Below are positions 10,800-20,168 of a stretch of 64,000 nucleotides of DNA, piece after piece. The notes under the pieces are model-generated. The model was not told the DNA's origin and made no database searches. It saw only the letters and a program-made list of their open reading frames with translations. The translations under genes were made by a program, and so were the position numbers. Positions within the stretch are counted from its first letter, which is position 1. Every line of letters starts with the position of its first letter. The DNA is from Prorocentrum cordatum (taxonomy: Eukaryota > Sar > Dinophyceae > Prorocentrales > Prorocentraceae), in contig CAUYUJ010003891.1 in assembly GCA_963575745.1 (NCBI GenBank), positions 675,693-739,692 on the forward strand, written 5' to 3'.

Positions 10800-11080
10800 G
10801 ATCAGCAGGGTCAGGGTCGAAAAACCCATGGGGTTTGCCACATGTCCGAAATTATGTGGGAAACCTCAGGGCACCGCATACGAGGGCAGGTTCAAAAATG
10901 CAACACTGAGTCAACAATATCATCATGATCTCAATTTCTCTTGCCAATGCTGCTTCACGGCGGCGCCGAGGCCTCATGATTTAGCTCTTCCATAGCCCAT
11001 TATCCGAGAGAGGGGGCCGGCGGCAGGGGGCGAAGCCCTTACGGAAATGAATTATTGCAGGGGCCTATGAAGTGGGAGCC
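10800..11080. other. short unique segment, no gene seen
   Basis: About 280 bp between the 42-bp satellite and the next repeat block. A 73-residue frame at 10774 begins inside the satellite, which makes it unconvincing. Confidence 0.5.
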
Positions 11081-11084
11081 CTTA

Positions 11085-12150
11085 CAACATCGTTGGTACG
11101 TCTTGGGTTTACATTGGCTTTCCTCCTCCTCCTCCTTTTCCTTTTCTTCCTCCTCCTCCTCCTCCTCCCTCCTCCTCCTCCTCCTCTCACCCCCCTCCCC
11201 CCATTCGCCTCCACCTCCCAGTATCCTCAACCTCCTCCCTCTCCTCCCCCTCCTCCTCCTCATGCTCCTCCTACTCCTCAGGAGGAGGAGGAGGAGGAGC
11301 CGCCGCCCGCCAGCGCGCTGGCCTGGCGCGGCCGCGCCGCCGCGCCCGCCCCGCCTTATGGAGGACATATAGTGTTTAAACAATGGCTCTCGCCTAATTG
11401 CCGCACGCACTCGCCACAAGCAATTGCGGCAATTTCACGGATGGGAGGCGGGAGGTTTTTCAAATGGGATTCTCGCTTTCGCGCCGCGCACAACCGCCTT
11501 GGAAAATTGATGGAGTCTCAAGGATGGTAAGCAGGCCGTTTTGAAAGGTGGCTTTCGCTTTAGCGCAGCGTGCATGCGCTGCAAAAGTTCGCAACAGCTT
11601 CACACATGGAGGGCGGTTTCTTTTCAACATGTGGCTCTCGCCTTAGCGCCGCGCACATTCAATTGAAAAGTGTACGAGAATTTCATGGTTGCATGGCGGT
11701 TCCTTTTCAAATGTTGCTCTCGCCGAAGCGCCACGCGCATTCGTTTTCACAGTTTACAAACGTTTCAAGGATTATTTTGGTTGATTCGCGGTGTTGACGT
11801 CCCATGAATTGTGTTCTCACGATTTAAGATGGTCAGGTCGCAACAGTACCGTTGATGCGCGGCATTGAAGTAAGTTCCAGGAATGGTGCTTTAGCACAGC
11901 TGACGATGTTCAGACAGTTGTCTGTCAACGTAGCTTTTCCCGCAGTGAAGATAGATCCTTGTAGGATCTTATGAAGAAGAAACTTGGAGGGAAGGTTGCT
12001 TGCAACATCGTTGATGCGTCTTGGGTTTACCCTGGTCCTCCTCCTGATCCTGCTCCTCCTCATCCTCCTCCTCCGCCTCCTCCTCTTCCTCCTCTCCCTC
12101 CTCCTCATCCTCCTCCTCGTACTCTTCCTCCTCCTCCTCCGCCTCCTCCT
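11085..12150. repeat. composite repeat block: two TCC-tract units flanking an 82-85-bp tandem array
   Basis: Near-identical leaders ending in CGTCTTGGGTTTAC at about 11101 and 12016 each run into a TCC tract. Between them a degenerate unit of 81-85 bp repeats five times (marks TTTCAAATGTTGCTCTCGCC-like at 11371, 11456, 11541, 11622 and 11704). A different short tandem follows at 11780-11900. Confidence 0.75.
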
Positions 12151-12404
12151 TCCCCCACTAAAGGGAGAGATGGGGGCCAGGGCACGACTCCTGCACCTGA
12201 GCCTGCTCTTTCATGTGTTCCACAAGGGCCTGGGGCGCGGGCGCCAGCGAGGACGATACAATGATGGAGGACGAGGGCGTGCGAAACGTGGCAGAAAGAT
12301 GACCAGGATAATCGACGCGCAGATGGAGATGGAGGTGGCCGAGGTGGACGTGGAGAAAGAGGAAGACAAGGACGGGATAGGCCTGGGCGCGGGCCGGCAA
12401 CGAA

Positions 12405-12540
12405 TCTATGTATATATACATATGTATGTATGTATGTATGCATGCATGCATGCATGTATGTATGTATGTATGTATGTATGTATGTATGTATGTATGTATG
12501 TATGTATGTACGTATGTGTGTATATATATATATATAAAAA
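12405..12540. repeat. (ATGT)n / (ATGC)n tetranucleotide microsatellite ending in (TA)n
   Basis: TATGTATG units with an internal GCATGCATGCATG block, then TATATATATA before 12536. The open frame reading MYVCMYVC across it is an artefact. Confidence 0.95.
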
Positions 12541-12649
12541 GAGAGAGGACGAGGGGGACGACGAGGAGAGAAGGAGGACGAGGATGGAAGCGCAGATGGA
12601 GGTGGAGACGGACCCTCAGATACAGGCGCTGCAAAAAAAAACGCAACGG

Positions 12650-13060
12650 CTGGTTGTTCTGCGCTGTGAGCCTCCTGGTGGCGTCCAAGAAGGGGGCGGC
12701 CAAGAGGGGGGGTCGCAAATCATGGCCAGAGGCGTGTGCGCGGACGCTGGAGGACCAGGGGACTCATGTAAAAAAGAAGAGGGGACCACGAAATCGCCCC
12801 AGCGAGGATCTCCCCAACAATTCGTGGCCCCTCTTGGCCACCCCGAGCCTGTGGAAGCCGTTTCCAGGACCGAAGGCCTTCACAAAACTACTCAAGATGA
12901 TAAGCAAGACCCGAAGGGGCCGAGATCCCGAGGGGCGGACGTCACGAGAAGAACGGATACATCTGAGGAAACGGGAAGTTTGTTTGATGTTTTGCGAGGC
13001 GCGGCGTTGGTGGGAGCGGGGGGAAGAGGGAGGACAAAAAAGGCTGGCCACCCCGAGGTT
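12650..13060 (+). repeat. dispersed repeat shared with 53.34-53.64 kb
   Basis: Shares with the distal copy the GGGGGCGGCCAAGAGGGGGG block, a tract reading AATCATGGCCAGAGGCGTGTG here and AATCATGACCGGCGGCATGTG there, a GAAAAAAGAGG-like block and a CTTTGCCACCCCGA-like end. Both are in the same orientation. An open frame runs through but no domain was recognised. Confidence 0.6.
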
Positions 13061-13647
13061 CCCGCTAGGGACCCCCCCGCAGCCGCCTCAGCCCCCGAGG
13101 CGTCGGCGAGGAACGCCACCAAAGGCGGTGAGGGTGGCGGGATGCGCACCCGATGGGCAACCATCGCTTCCTCCGAGGCGGCCGACGCTACTCGAACGCG
13201 AGCGAGGACCCGACTCGCCCGAGACGGGCCCGAGCAGCTGGGGTACACGCCCTTGCGAATTCGGCTGAGATGAACCAACCCCTTGTGCGTGGCAGGCTGG
13301 CATTCGTTTTAAAATGGCGGCCGTAAACGGCCGCGGCGCGACCGCACCGGAGTGAAGGCCCCCAAAGGCCAGCCTACGGGACGGATCGAGAGCCTGCCCA
13401 CCAACCTCCGCAAGGCCCCTGGCAGCCAGGACGGGGGCTAAGTGCACTTCAAGAACAACCGAACTGGAGTTGGAACCTGGATATACATCAGAATACCAGG
13501 CATTAGTAGTAGCAGCTTCCATACATCAGAATATCAATGAAGATCAGGATGAGGAAGACCAGACAGCACACTCTGAACATCAAAGCAAGATCAAGATCCG
13601 GTGTCTAAGACAGCATTCGTTCACAACTCGCAGCAAGAAAGCAAAGC

Positions 13648-15158
13648 TCACGCTGCTGCAAGCCCACCTCCGTCACGAGCCTTCTTTCGACTCCGCACCC
13701 CAGGTCCAGTAGATACATAGTACAGGCCCATTCGGACCTGCATCACCATAAGCTCGGATCTTCGCTCAGCAACACGGTGGGCAGACAGCGTAATCCACCC
13801 AGAACTCGAGGTAACCCGAGGCTGACTGGTCCACCAAGACTCTGCCACACCATAGAAGGTACTGAGCTGTCGTCTGAAATCTGCGAAAGCGGCGCACTCG
13901 GCAACACACTGACGAACTGATGGCCAATGAAGGCCTCCACAACACGGGCAGTATGGATCACAATCGAAGTCGCGCCCGCCACCGCGGGCACGCGAGCTGG
14001 AGGCCCCGCGCATATGCATGACAACTTGCTGCCATTCGGCCGGGGAAAGTCCGTCACGAAAACGCTTCCAAGCTTTGCCCGAGAGGGCCTCGACGTCGAC
14101 GTCGCGCATGCCTGGGAAATCTCCGCGGCTCGGGGCCGCTGTTGAAAGTGCTCGAAGCCGACGCGCTGCACGCAAAACGTGGTAGAACCGGTTCGCCTTC
14201 AGACCTCGGCGGCCCGATGCGCTTCGTACGCGGGTCCGACTCCGCAGGGTCAAGCTGAAAGCGGATACCTCGGTCAACATCATACTGTACGAAGACCGGC
14301 CCGATCGCCTCAAAGAAGGTCTGCAGGCTGTGGCCGACCCAGGGATTGTAGTCCAACTCCCACTCCGTCAAGCGGCGTACTGCCGTGAGCGCATTCGAAT
14401 GCGCTGGGTGGTGCTGGATATGGAGGGGCCAAAAACGTCCGCGGCACCACCGCAAGTACTTTGTCAGAATAGTAGAACTCATAAGCTTCGCGGCCACATC
14501 ATCAGGTGGCAGGGTAAACACTGGGCAGCACCAAAGCCACCGAATAACCACATATGCACCAGCTGCTCGAAAACGGGCACGCGAACTTCCAGGCAACTGA
14601 CGTAGTGCTGATGGCTGCGTAGACCTTCTTCCGCCCCCCCGCCGGCGCGACGGGGGCCGTGGGGTCATCGGGGGCGGCCTCGACCCCGATGTGCTCGATG
14701 CGGCGGAAACCTTCGCGATGCCATTCCTGGCGCTTGCTACGATTCTCCACGGCGCCTGTCTCGGAGTCGAAACGGTCTGTCGCGGCGACGTCGTCGATCA
14801 ACTGCTGGTCGCTCTGGCACGCCAGAGAGCGGTCGTCCATGAACAGGAACTGCTCACCCTCCACCTCCCACGGCGCGAGCACCGAGCAGAGCACCTTGGG
14901 GGCGCAGGAGCCCCCCTGCACCGAGCTGCGAGATGGCCAAACCACTTCATCAGATAAAGCCCCAGCCACCTGGCAACGTCGTGGACCAGACCACGCAGCG
15001 AAAGACACGGCAACAATATTCGAAGGAACTGCAGCAGCACGAAGAGACGCAATACCCACCTCATGGGGAACTTGATCATAGCACTTGCTCAGGTCTCGCT
15101 CCATGCCCGCCTGGGCGGACACGCAAGCCCGTACCGGCGCTACCGACAGTGAGGGCAA
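13648..15158 (-). pseudogene. degenerate non-LTR reverse transcriptase
   Basis: Minus-strand RT motifs appear in order but in several frames. RT motif A is like GMERDLSKCYDQVPH (about 15100), motif B like SVQGGSCAPK (about 14920) and the catalytic motif C is FMDDRS (about 14840), a variant of the usual YADD. A thumb-like segment follows (WELDYNPWVGHSLQTFF, about 14330). A C-terminal zinc-binding knuckle CPCCGGLHW with a later Cys (about 13910) is typical of dinoflagellate LINE ends. At least three frame changes between these pieces show that it is dead. The upstream part may reach beyond 15.2 kb, but I cannot follow it. Confidence 0.7.
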
Positions 15159-15501
15159 GGGTCGTGGTACTGCTGCTGCGACATCACCGAGCCGCCTTGC
15201 CAGCCTCCGCCGTAGTCGCCATTGCCGCGGCCCGTGGATAGGACTGCTGAGGAAATCGAGCCCCCAAGGCTTGGCAGCTCAAGCAGGCGTTCGTGAACCC
15301 AAGACTCCAGCTCAAGTGTGCTTAGCGCATCTTTGTTTCCCCCGCGCGCGTTGCATGGGATGGCGTCCGATGGTGGTTTCGCTGCCGCGTCCTTGGTTGA
15401 CGTGGCGGTTCGAGCCGCCGTGCAAGCAGGCGCGCCGCGCCGCACTGTAGCTGTTACCGCCGCCGCCGTGGCCTCCGCGGTCATGATGGTGATGCAAGGC
15501 A

Positions 15502-16105
15502 GTGACGGTGCACGTGGAGGGCGCCTCCGCCCCCCCTCCGACTGCCTCGCGGCGGCGGAGAATCAAACGTGAGAAGGAGGCCGAAAAGGAGAGGTTGGCA
15601 GCTGCTTCTCGGCCCGAACCCCCTGCGGATGAAGCGCGAGTCCTGGCGGAGGTCCTGGGGGCGCTCCTGCTGGCGGGCTTGCTCCTGTGGCGCCAGTTCA
15701 CGGCCCTACCGCTGAGCATCCTCCTGGGAGCAAGCCGATTGCTGAGAACACGGCGCCCACGACTTGTCAGCACTGTGGCGAGGTGGTTACTTAGAGGAAT
15801 AAGCTTTTCGACCACCTCCGGGCGTCTGGCCACAGCCAGTTCTATGCACCAAGGTCCGCTGGCGACAGTGCGTCTGTCTCAAGGTTCTCAGCTGGCTCTC
15901 AAGAGCCCTCTGCAGCCAGCGACCCACTTCAACGTGCAGCAGCCGATACTGCAGTTGCAGCGTCGGGACTGAGTCAGGAGAGAGGCGGCTCTACTGGTTC
16001 AGCCTTCGCGAGCTTGGATGCTCGCAGCAATGCAGTTGTCCTTCCAAAGGAGTTGCAGGATGCCACACTTCGACAAGGGAAGGGACAAGGCGCACGTCCT
16101 CACTA
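15502..16105 (+). pseudogene. remnant of a C2H2 zinc-finger gene
   Basis: In the frame starting at 15762 the sequence reads TCQHCGEVVT, a TAG stop (15792), then RNKLFDHLRASGHSQFY. Ignoring the stop, this is a regular C2H2 finger (C-x2-C-x12-H-x5-H). Downstream the frame continues to about 16105 with a Ser/Ala-rich linker. A second frame from 15502 (KREKEAEKERLAAASRP, then a Leu-rich stretch) covers the upstream part. Fingers of this kind occur in nucleic-acid-binding element proteins; assignment to a particular element is inference. The stop inside the finger suggests decay. Confidence 0.45.
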
Positions 16106-16444
16106 GCTGGCTTGGGCGATTGTGCCGCCATTACTGATGGAATCAACATTTTCTCTCTGCATTGTGCAATGGTGGGCTCGTGCAGCAGATTTCATCATCA
16201 CCTGTTCAGCACTGCATGTCGCTGGAGTCTTCAGGCTACGCCTGTTCACCACATTCCGATATCGAGATTTATTCCCAGACATTTGCTGTCGTGGACACCG
16301 CCGTTGAGTTCTTCCTCGGCAAGCTCGGCCTGCGTTCCCGGCTTCGACCTGGCGCTCCCCTTCTGAGTCCAATGTAGCACTGAGGCAGGCTTAGCCAACC
16401 TCTTTTCGATATTTGTGGCTGGGCAGCCCCCAGTCTTTTCACAT

Positions 16445-16625
16445 CCTCCTCCTCCTCCTCCTCCCCTTTTCTCATGCTCCTCTCCTTCCTCATGCTCCTC
16501 CTCCTCCTCTCCCTCTTCCTCTTCCTTCTCCGCCTCTTCTCCTTCTCTTACCAGTAATTATCATATGATTCCTCTTCCCCCTCCTCCGCCGCTCCCTCCT
16601 CTTGCCGCCCGCGGCGTCGTCGACT
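16445..16625. repeat. TCC-rich pyrimidine tract
   Basis: CCTCCTCCTCCTCC with TTC interruptions, about 110 bp dense and then fading. Same family of simple tract as at 9.3 and 11.1 kb. Confidence 0.85.
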
Positions 16626-16727
16626 TCCCGCCCCGCGCGCCCACGAAAGGCAGGCAGGAACTTGGGGGCACTCGAGCCGGCAACCTGGCTGCAGACACCC
16701 ACGAGCCACCAGCGCCCGTGGTTCGCA

Positions 16728-16748
16728 CTTGAGCCACAATGGCTACAG
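16728..16748 (-). other. degraded DinoSL relic
   Basis: On the minus strand 19 of 21 positions match the DinoSL (core TAGCCATTGTGGCTCAAG, one T to G inside, one change near the 5' end). The retroposed sequence it would tag runs toward lower coordinates (16.7 to about 16.4 kb), but no domain is recognisable there. A MITE begins 5 bp to its right. Confidence 0.75.
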
Positions 16749-16753
16749 ATCTA

Positions 16754-16942
16754 CGGCAGGTTCGTGTCGTGCCGACCCCAGCGTTGGTTTCTGACACCGC
16801 GCTGGATCGTTCAACCTTGAACGATCGGCCGTCTCCGCAACGTCCAATCGTTCAACGTCGATCGATTCTGGGTCGCCAGCGGCGTTCAACCTTGAACGCC
16901 CACGCTGGGGTCGCCGCTGGTCGACACGACGCAAACCTACCG
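16754..16942. mobile_element. 189-bp foldback MITE, copy 1 (TA-flanked)
   Basis: Ends are imperfect inverted repeats: CGGCAGGTTCGTGTCGTGCC on the left against the reverse complement of the right end, CGGTAGGTTTGCGTCGTGTC. TA flanks both sides (16752-16753 and 16943-16944). Inside are two smaller palindromes of the type CGTTCAACCTTGAACG. TA duplication and lack of coding capacity suggest a Tc1/mariner-type MITE. A second copy of identical length lies 1.1 kb away. Confidence 0.8.
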
Positions 16943-16944
16943 TA

Positions 16945-17860
16945 CGGAGGAGAGGGGGGGCCGAGGAAGATGTGGAGGAAGAAGACGAGGACGGGGTATG
17001 TCGGCGGTGGACAAACCTCCCTTTAGTAGACCTCCCCTTAGTGAAAACGGCCTGGGACCGAAACCGACGGACCTGGACCCGCAAAAATGACGGCCGCGAC
17101 GCCCTCTCGCGAACCGAAAACGGCCAATCCCTTCATCGACGTGTCAGGGTAGGAGGTCTGTCCACCCCCGGGTATAGCGGGAGGAGGACCAAAGGGGACG
17201 TTCCGGCCTCTTCGCGCTGCGCCTCCTTGGTTGCGATCTGCTGCTGGTTGATCGTCTTCACCCGCTCGCGCTGCTTGGCCTGTGGCGCAGGGGACGTTGA
17301 GCCTCTAGAGACACGTGGAAGCCCAAAAACGCACAAAACCTTCGAGCATCTCGATCCGCGAAATTCCTCCTCCTCCTCCTCCTCCTCCTCCTCCAGCTCC
17401 TCTCTAATCTTCCTCAGTCAATCAGTCAGTCAGTCAGAACCGACCGCGCGCGGAGGCTGCGCGCGCCCCAGACAGTGGCACACATTCGAGCTACTGCGAG
17501 GCCATGAAATGTACCACAGATCACCTCTTCAGAATCTACAACATCGAACGCTCGAGTGCCATGAACAATCTTGAACCGAGAACGCATCACCCATACCTGC
17601 GACCAATCCTCCCCATCCCCACGTTTGACCAAACGCCTTCCTCCTCCGACGTTCTCCTGATCTACAAGAAAGCAAATCCGCATGATGCACCTCGAATGTC
17701 TCGAAGCCCGTGAGAAAATTTCGGATCGGCGGTGGCCCCCTTCACCTGGCGCGCGGAGCGCGCCAGGGGCGGCACCGGAACCGCCGCCCGTGGGCACAGC
17801 GCCGATCCCGAAAAGCCGCGCGATTCTACGGACGTGCACGCGTACGTAATGAGCAGGGTA
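16945..17860. other. spacer between MITE copies; no recognised gene
   Basis: Contains a TCC tract at 17368-17400 and a CAGT tetranucleotide run at 17416-17437. ORFs up to 200 residues span the tract and show no domain. Confidence 0.5.
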
Positions 17861-18049
17861 CGGCAGGTTCGCGTCGTGTCGACCCCGGCGTTGGTTTCTG
17901 ACACCGCGCTGGATCGTTCAACCTTGAACGATCGGCCGTTTCCGAAACGTCCGATCGTTCAACATCGACCGATTCTGGGCCGCCGGCGGCGTTCAACCTT
18001 GAACGCCCGCGCTGGGGTCGCCGCTGGTCGACACGACGCAAACCTACCG
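17861..18049. mobile_element. 189-bp foldback MITE, copy 2 (TA-flanked)
   Basis: Same length and orientation as the copy at 16754, about 90% similar by eye, with TA on both sides (17859-17860 and 18050-18051). The inner CGTTCAACCTTGAACG palindromes are kept. It sits just upstream of the LINE, followed by a GGA tract at about 18078-18105. Confidence 0.8.
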
Positions 18050-18377
18050 TATTCGAGATGCCCTGCCCGGCGGCGGCGGAGGAGGAGGAGGAGGAGGAGG
18101 AGGACGAGGGTTTGGCCTAAACCACCCGCAGGACAGAACCGATACTGCAACCTGCGATCCCTTTTACTTTCTTCTGCAGGCCTAGCCCCACGCGCGCGCC
18201 TAGCAAGGCACCGCGATATCAGTCATTTCTTCTCTCTTGTTCTCGCGCGACACCGAGCCAGCTCGGCATCGGCGCGAGCGCGCCAAGCGTCATCAAGCAC
18301 GGCTGCTTGTGGCGCTAGACCGATCATATCGGCTTCTTTCCCAGCATCACAGTGCCCAGGTTCAAGATCGAACGCAG

Positions 18378-20168
18378 ATGAACAACAAGTGGCAATGTGG
18401 CAAATGTGGGAAGATGGTCAACAACTGGCATCGTCACTGTCTTTGCGGCCAAGCCTGGACCGACAATCCCAGAGCAGGAGCAAGGGCGAGGAGCCAGAGC
18501 GCAGTGAGAGAACGACAGCGAGAGCAGCAGCACATCAGGAACTACATTCAGAAGTTACCGCCCATGCCACATCGTGCGGTGACAAATCATTCAGCCTTTC
18601 GTCCGACACCGTCAAGGCAGCAGGAGATTCCAGTGTGGAAGCAGGAGCTGGAGGACCAGCTGCTCAACGTGGCGAGCATGGCGATCTACGCTCGCAGGGC
18701 GGGCAAAACGGACACGGCGAACGAGCACGACATGGAGCTGATGGTGATGAAGACCTGCCTGGCCTCCCTAGTGCCCGTGAGGAAGCAGCGCGACGAGGTC
18801 AGAGGCAGACTAGATCGAGCCAAGGACCGTCACAACAATACGGTATCGCGGCTCAAGGACTTATCCGAGCAGGAGAAGGAGATCGAGCTGGAGATCCAGC
18901 AGCTTCAGAGCTGCATGAACGAGCTGGAGCAGATGCCAGACGAACCGCCGATGGACGACCAGCATATGGCGTCCTCGGCCCAGCCCCAGGCCGCAGTCGC
19001 AGGTGTTGGCCCATACGGGCCGCAGCCGCAGTATGCTTGGGGATTTGCTGGAGCGCAGCATCCACAGCAGCAGCAGCAGCAGCAGCAGCAGCCGATGAAC
19101 CAGTATGTTGCGCATCAGCAGCCGCCCTACATTCAGACACACCTACCTCAGTTCGGAGCGGCTGGTGGACAACAGAACGTGATCGGTCAGCAGCATCAGC
19201 AGCATCAGCATGGTCAGATGGGCCAGCAGATGGGCCAGATGGACCAGACGAATTGCCATCAGACCGATCAGCAGATGATGGACAAGAAGCAGCAGATGAT
19301 GGACCAACAGATGAAGAGTCAGCAGCAGGGCCAGACAGCACCGCCGCAGCAGCAGTGCCAGATGGGCCCGCAGATGCACGATCCAGGTTTACTACAATTT
19401 CTGCGCATGATGGACCAGAGGCAAGCGAGGCAAGAGGAGATCATGTCGAACCTAGTCTCGTGGATCAACACTGCCTCGGGCCAGCAGCAGAACCACCATA
19501 GGCAGCAGCAGGCCGTGGGGTTTACCATGGCCGCTGGGGAGACGGCGGCCCCTCCAGCGGACTCACCAGCGCCGCGTACACCAGAAGGCAAAACACCAGT
19601 GGGAGGCTGTTCGACGCCGATTGCAATGCCGAAGACACCAGCTTCACCTCAGTCCTTCGCACCAGCGCAAGGCACACCGCCTGCGTGGAGATCGGCACAC
19701 AAGGAGAAGCTCCTCACGCCGACGGAGCCCGTGGCCACGCCGAGGGAGGAGCACAAGATGGAGGAGACCGAGATGCCACAAGCGCCGTGGCCAATTTCAC
19801 CTACGGAGCCGTGGGCAGGGGGCACTCAGGAGGACCCCTACTTGACGGCAATGGCGCCGAAGGAGAGCGTGACGAAGATCGAGCCCAAGGAAGAGCCTGT
19901 CCTGGTGACGTCACAGGATGGCGACATGACGGACTCCCAGGTACACAAGGAGATGCAGAAGATAGACCAAGCTTGTGCAGAGCAGCGAGCAGAGAGCAGC
20001 GCACCAACGGCCGTGAGCAGCTCAGCGACGGCCTCGACGGCATCGAAGTCGACGGCTACGAGGGGGGCGATGGCAAGGACGACGTGGGCAACGGCAGCAA
20101 CGGACTCGCCGCAGCCGCGCAGCCCTGCGGCCAAGGTCCTCAAGGTGGGGGGCAAAGGCGGCGCCTGA
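18378..20168 (+). CDS. LINE ORF1: zinc-finger, coiled-coil, Gln-rich nucleic-acid-binding protein
   Basis: I start at the first ATG (18378), giving about 596 residues; the frame is open further up. Residues 4-30 hold a four-cysteine ribbon (WQCGKCGKMV ... CLCGQAW), like a RanBP2-type or treble-clef finger. Residues about 140-190 are a strong coiled coil (EEKEIELEIQQL-like heptads around 18830-18930). From about 18960 to 19540 the protein is Gln-rich with a pure Gln run (19060-19090) and many QQMGQM repeats. The C-terminus is Ser/Ala/Thr-rich. In LINEs, ORF1 coats the RNA; that role is inferred from position and composition. It overlaps the ORF2 frame by 484 nt and ends at TGA 20166-20168. Confidence 0.7.
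   Translation: MNNKWQCGKCGKMVNNWHRHCLCGQAWTDNPRAGARARSQSAVRERQREQQHIRNYIQKLPPMPHRAVTNHSAFRPTPSRQQEIPVWKQELEDQLLNVASMAIYARRAGKTDTANEHDMELMVMKTCLASLVPVRKQRDEVRGRLDRAKDRHNNTVSRLKDLSEQEKEIELEIQQLQSCMNELEQMPDEPPMDDQHMASSAQPQAAVAGVGPYGPQPQYAWGFAGAQHPQQQQQQQQQPMNQYVAHQQPPYIQTHLPQFGAAGGQQNVIGQQHQQHQHGQMGQQMGQMDQTNCHQTDQQMMDKKQQMMDQQMKSQQQGQTAPPQQQCQMGPQMHDPGLLQFLRMMDQRQARQEEIMSNLVSWINTASGQQQNHHRQQQAVGFTMAAGETAAPPADSPAPRTPEGKTPVGGCSTPIAMPKTPASPQSFAPAQGTPPAWRSAHKEKLLTPTEPVATPREEHKMEETEMPQAPWPISPTEPWAGGTQEDPYLTAMAPKESVTKIEPKEEPVLVTSQDGDMTDSQVHKEMQKIDQACAEQRAESSAPTAVSSSATASTASKSTATRGAMARTTWATAATDSPQPRSPAAKVLKVGGKGGA

Noticed and set aside
12408-13268. ORFs of 286 and 429 residues starting in the ATGT microsatellite
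   Set aside because: Starts lie in a microsatellite and the rest crosses a dispersed repeat; no domain.
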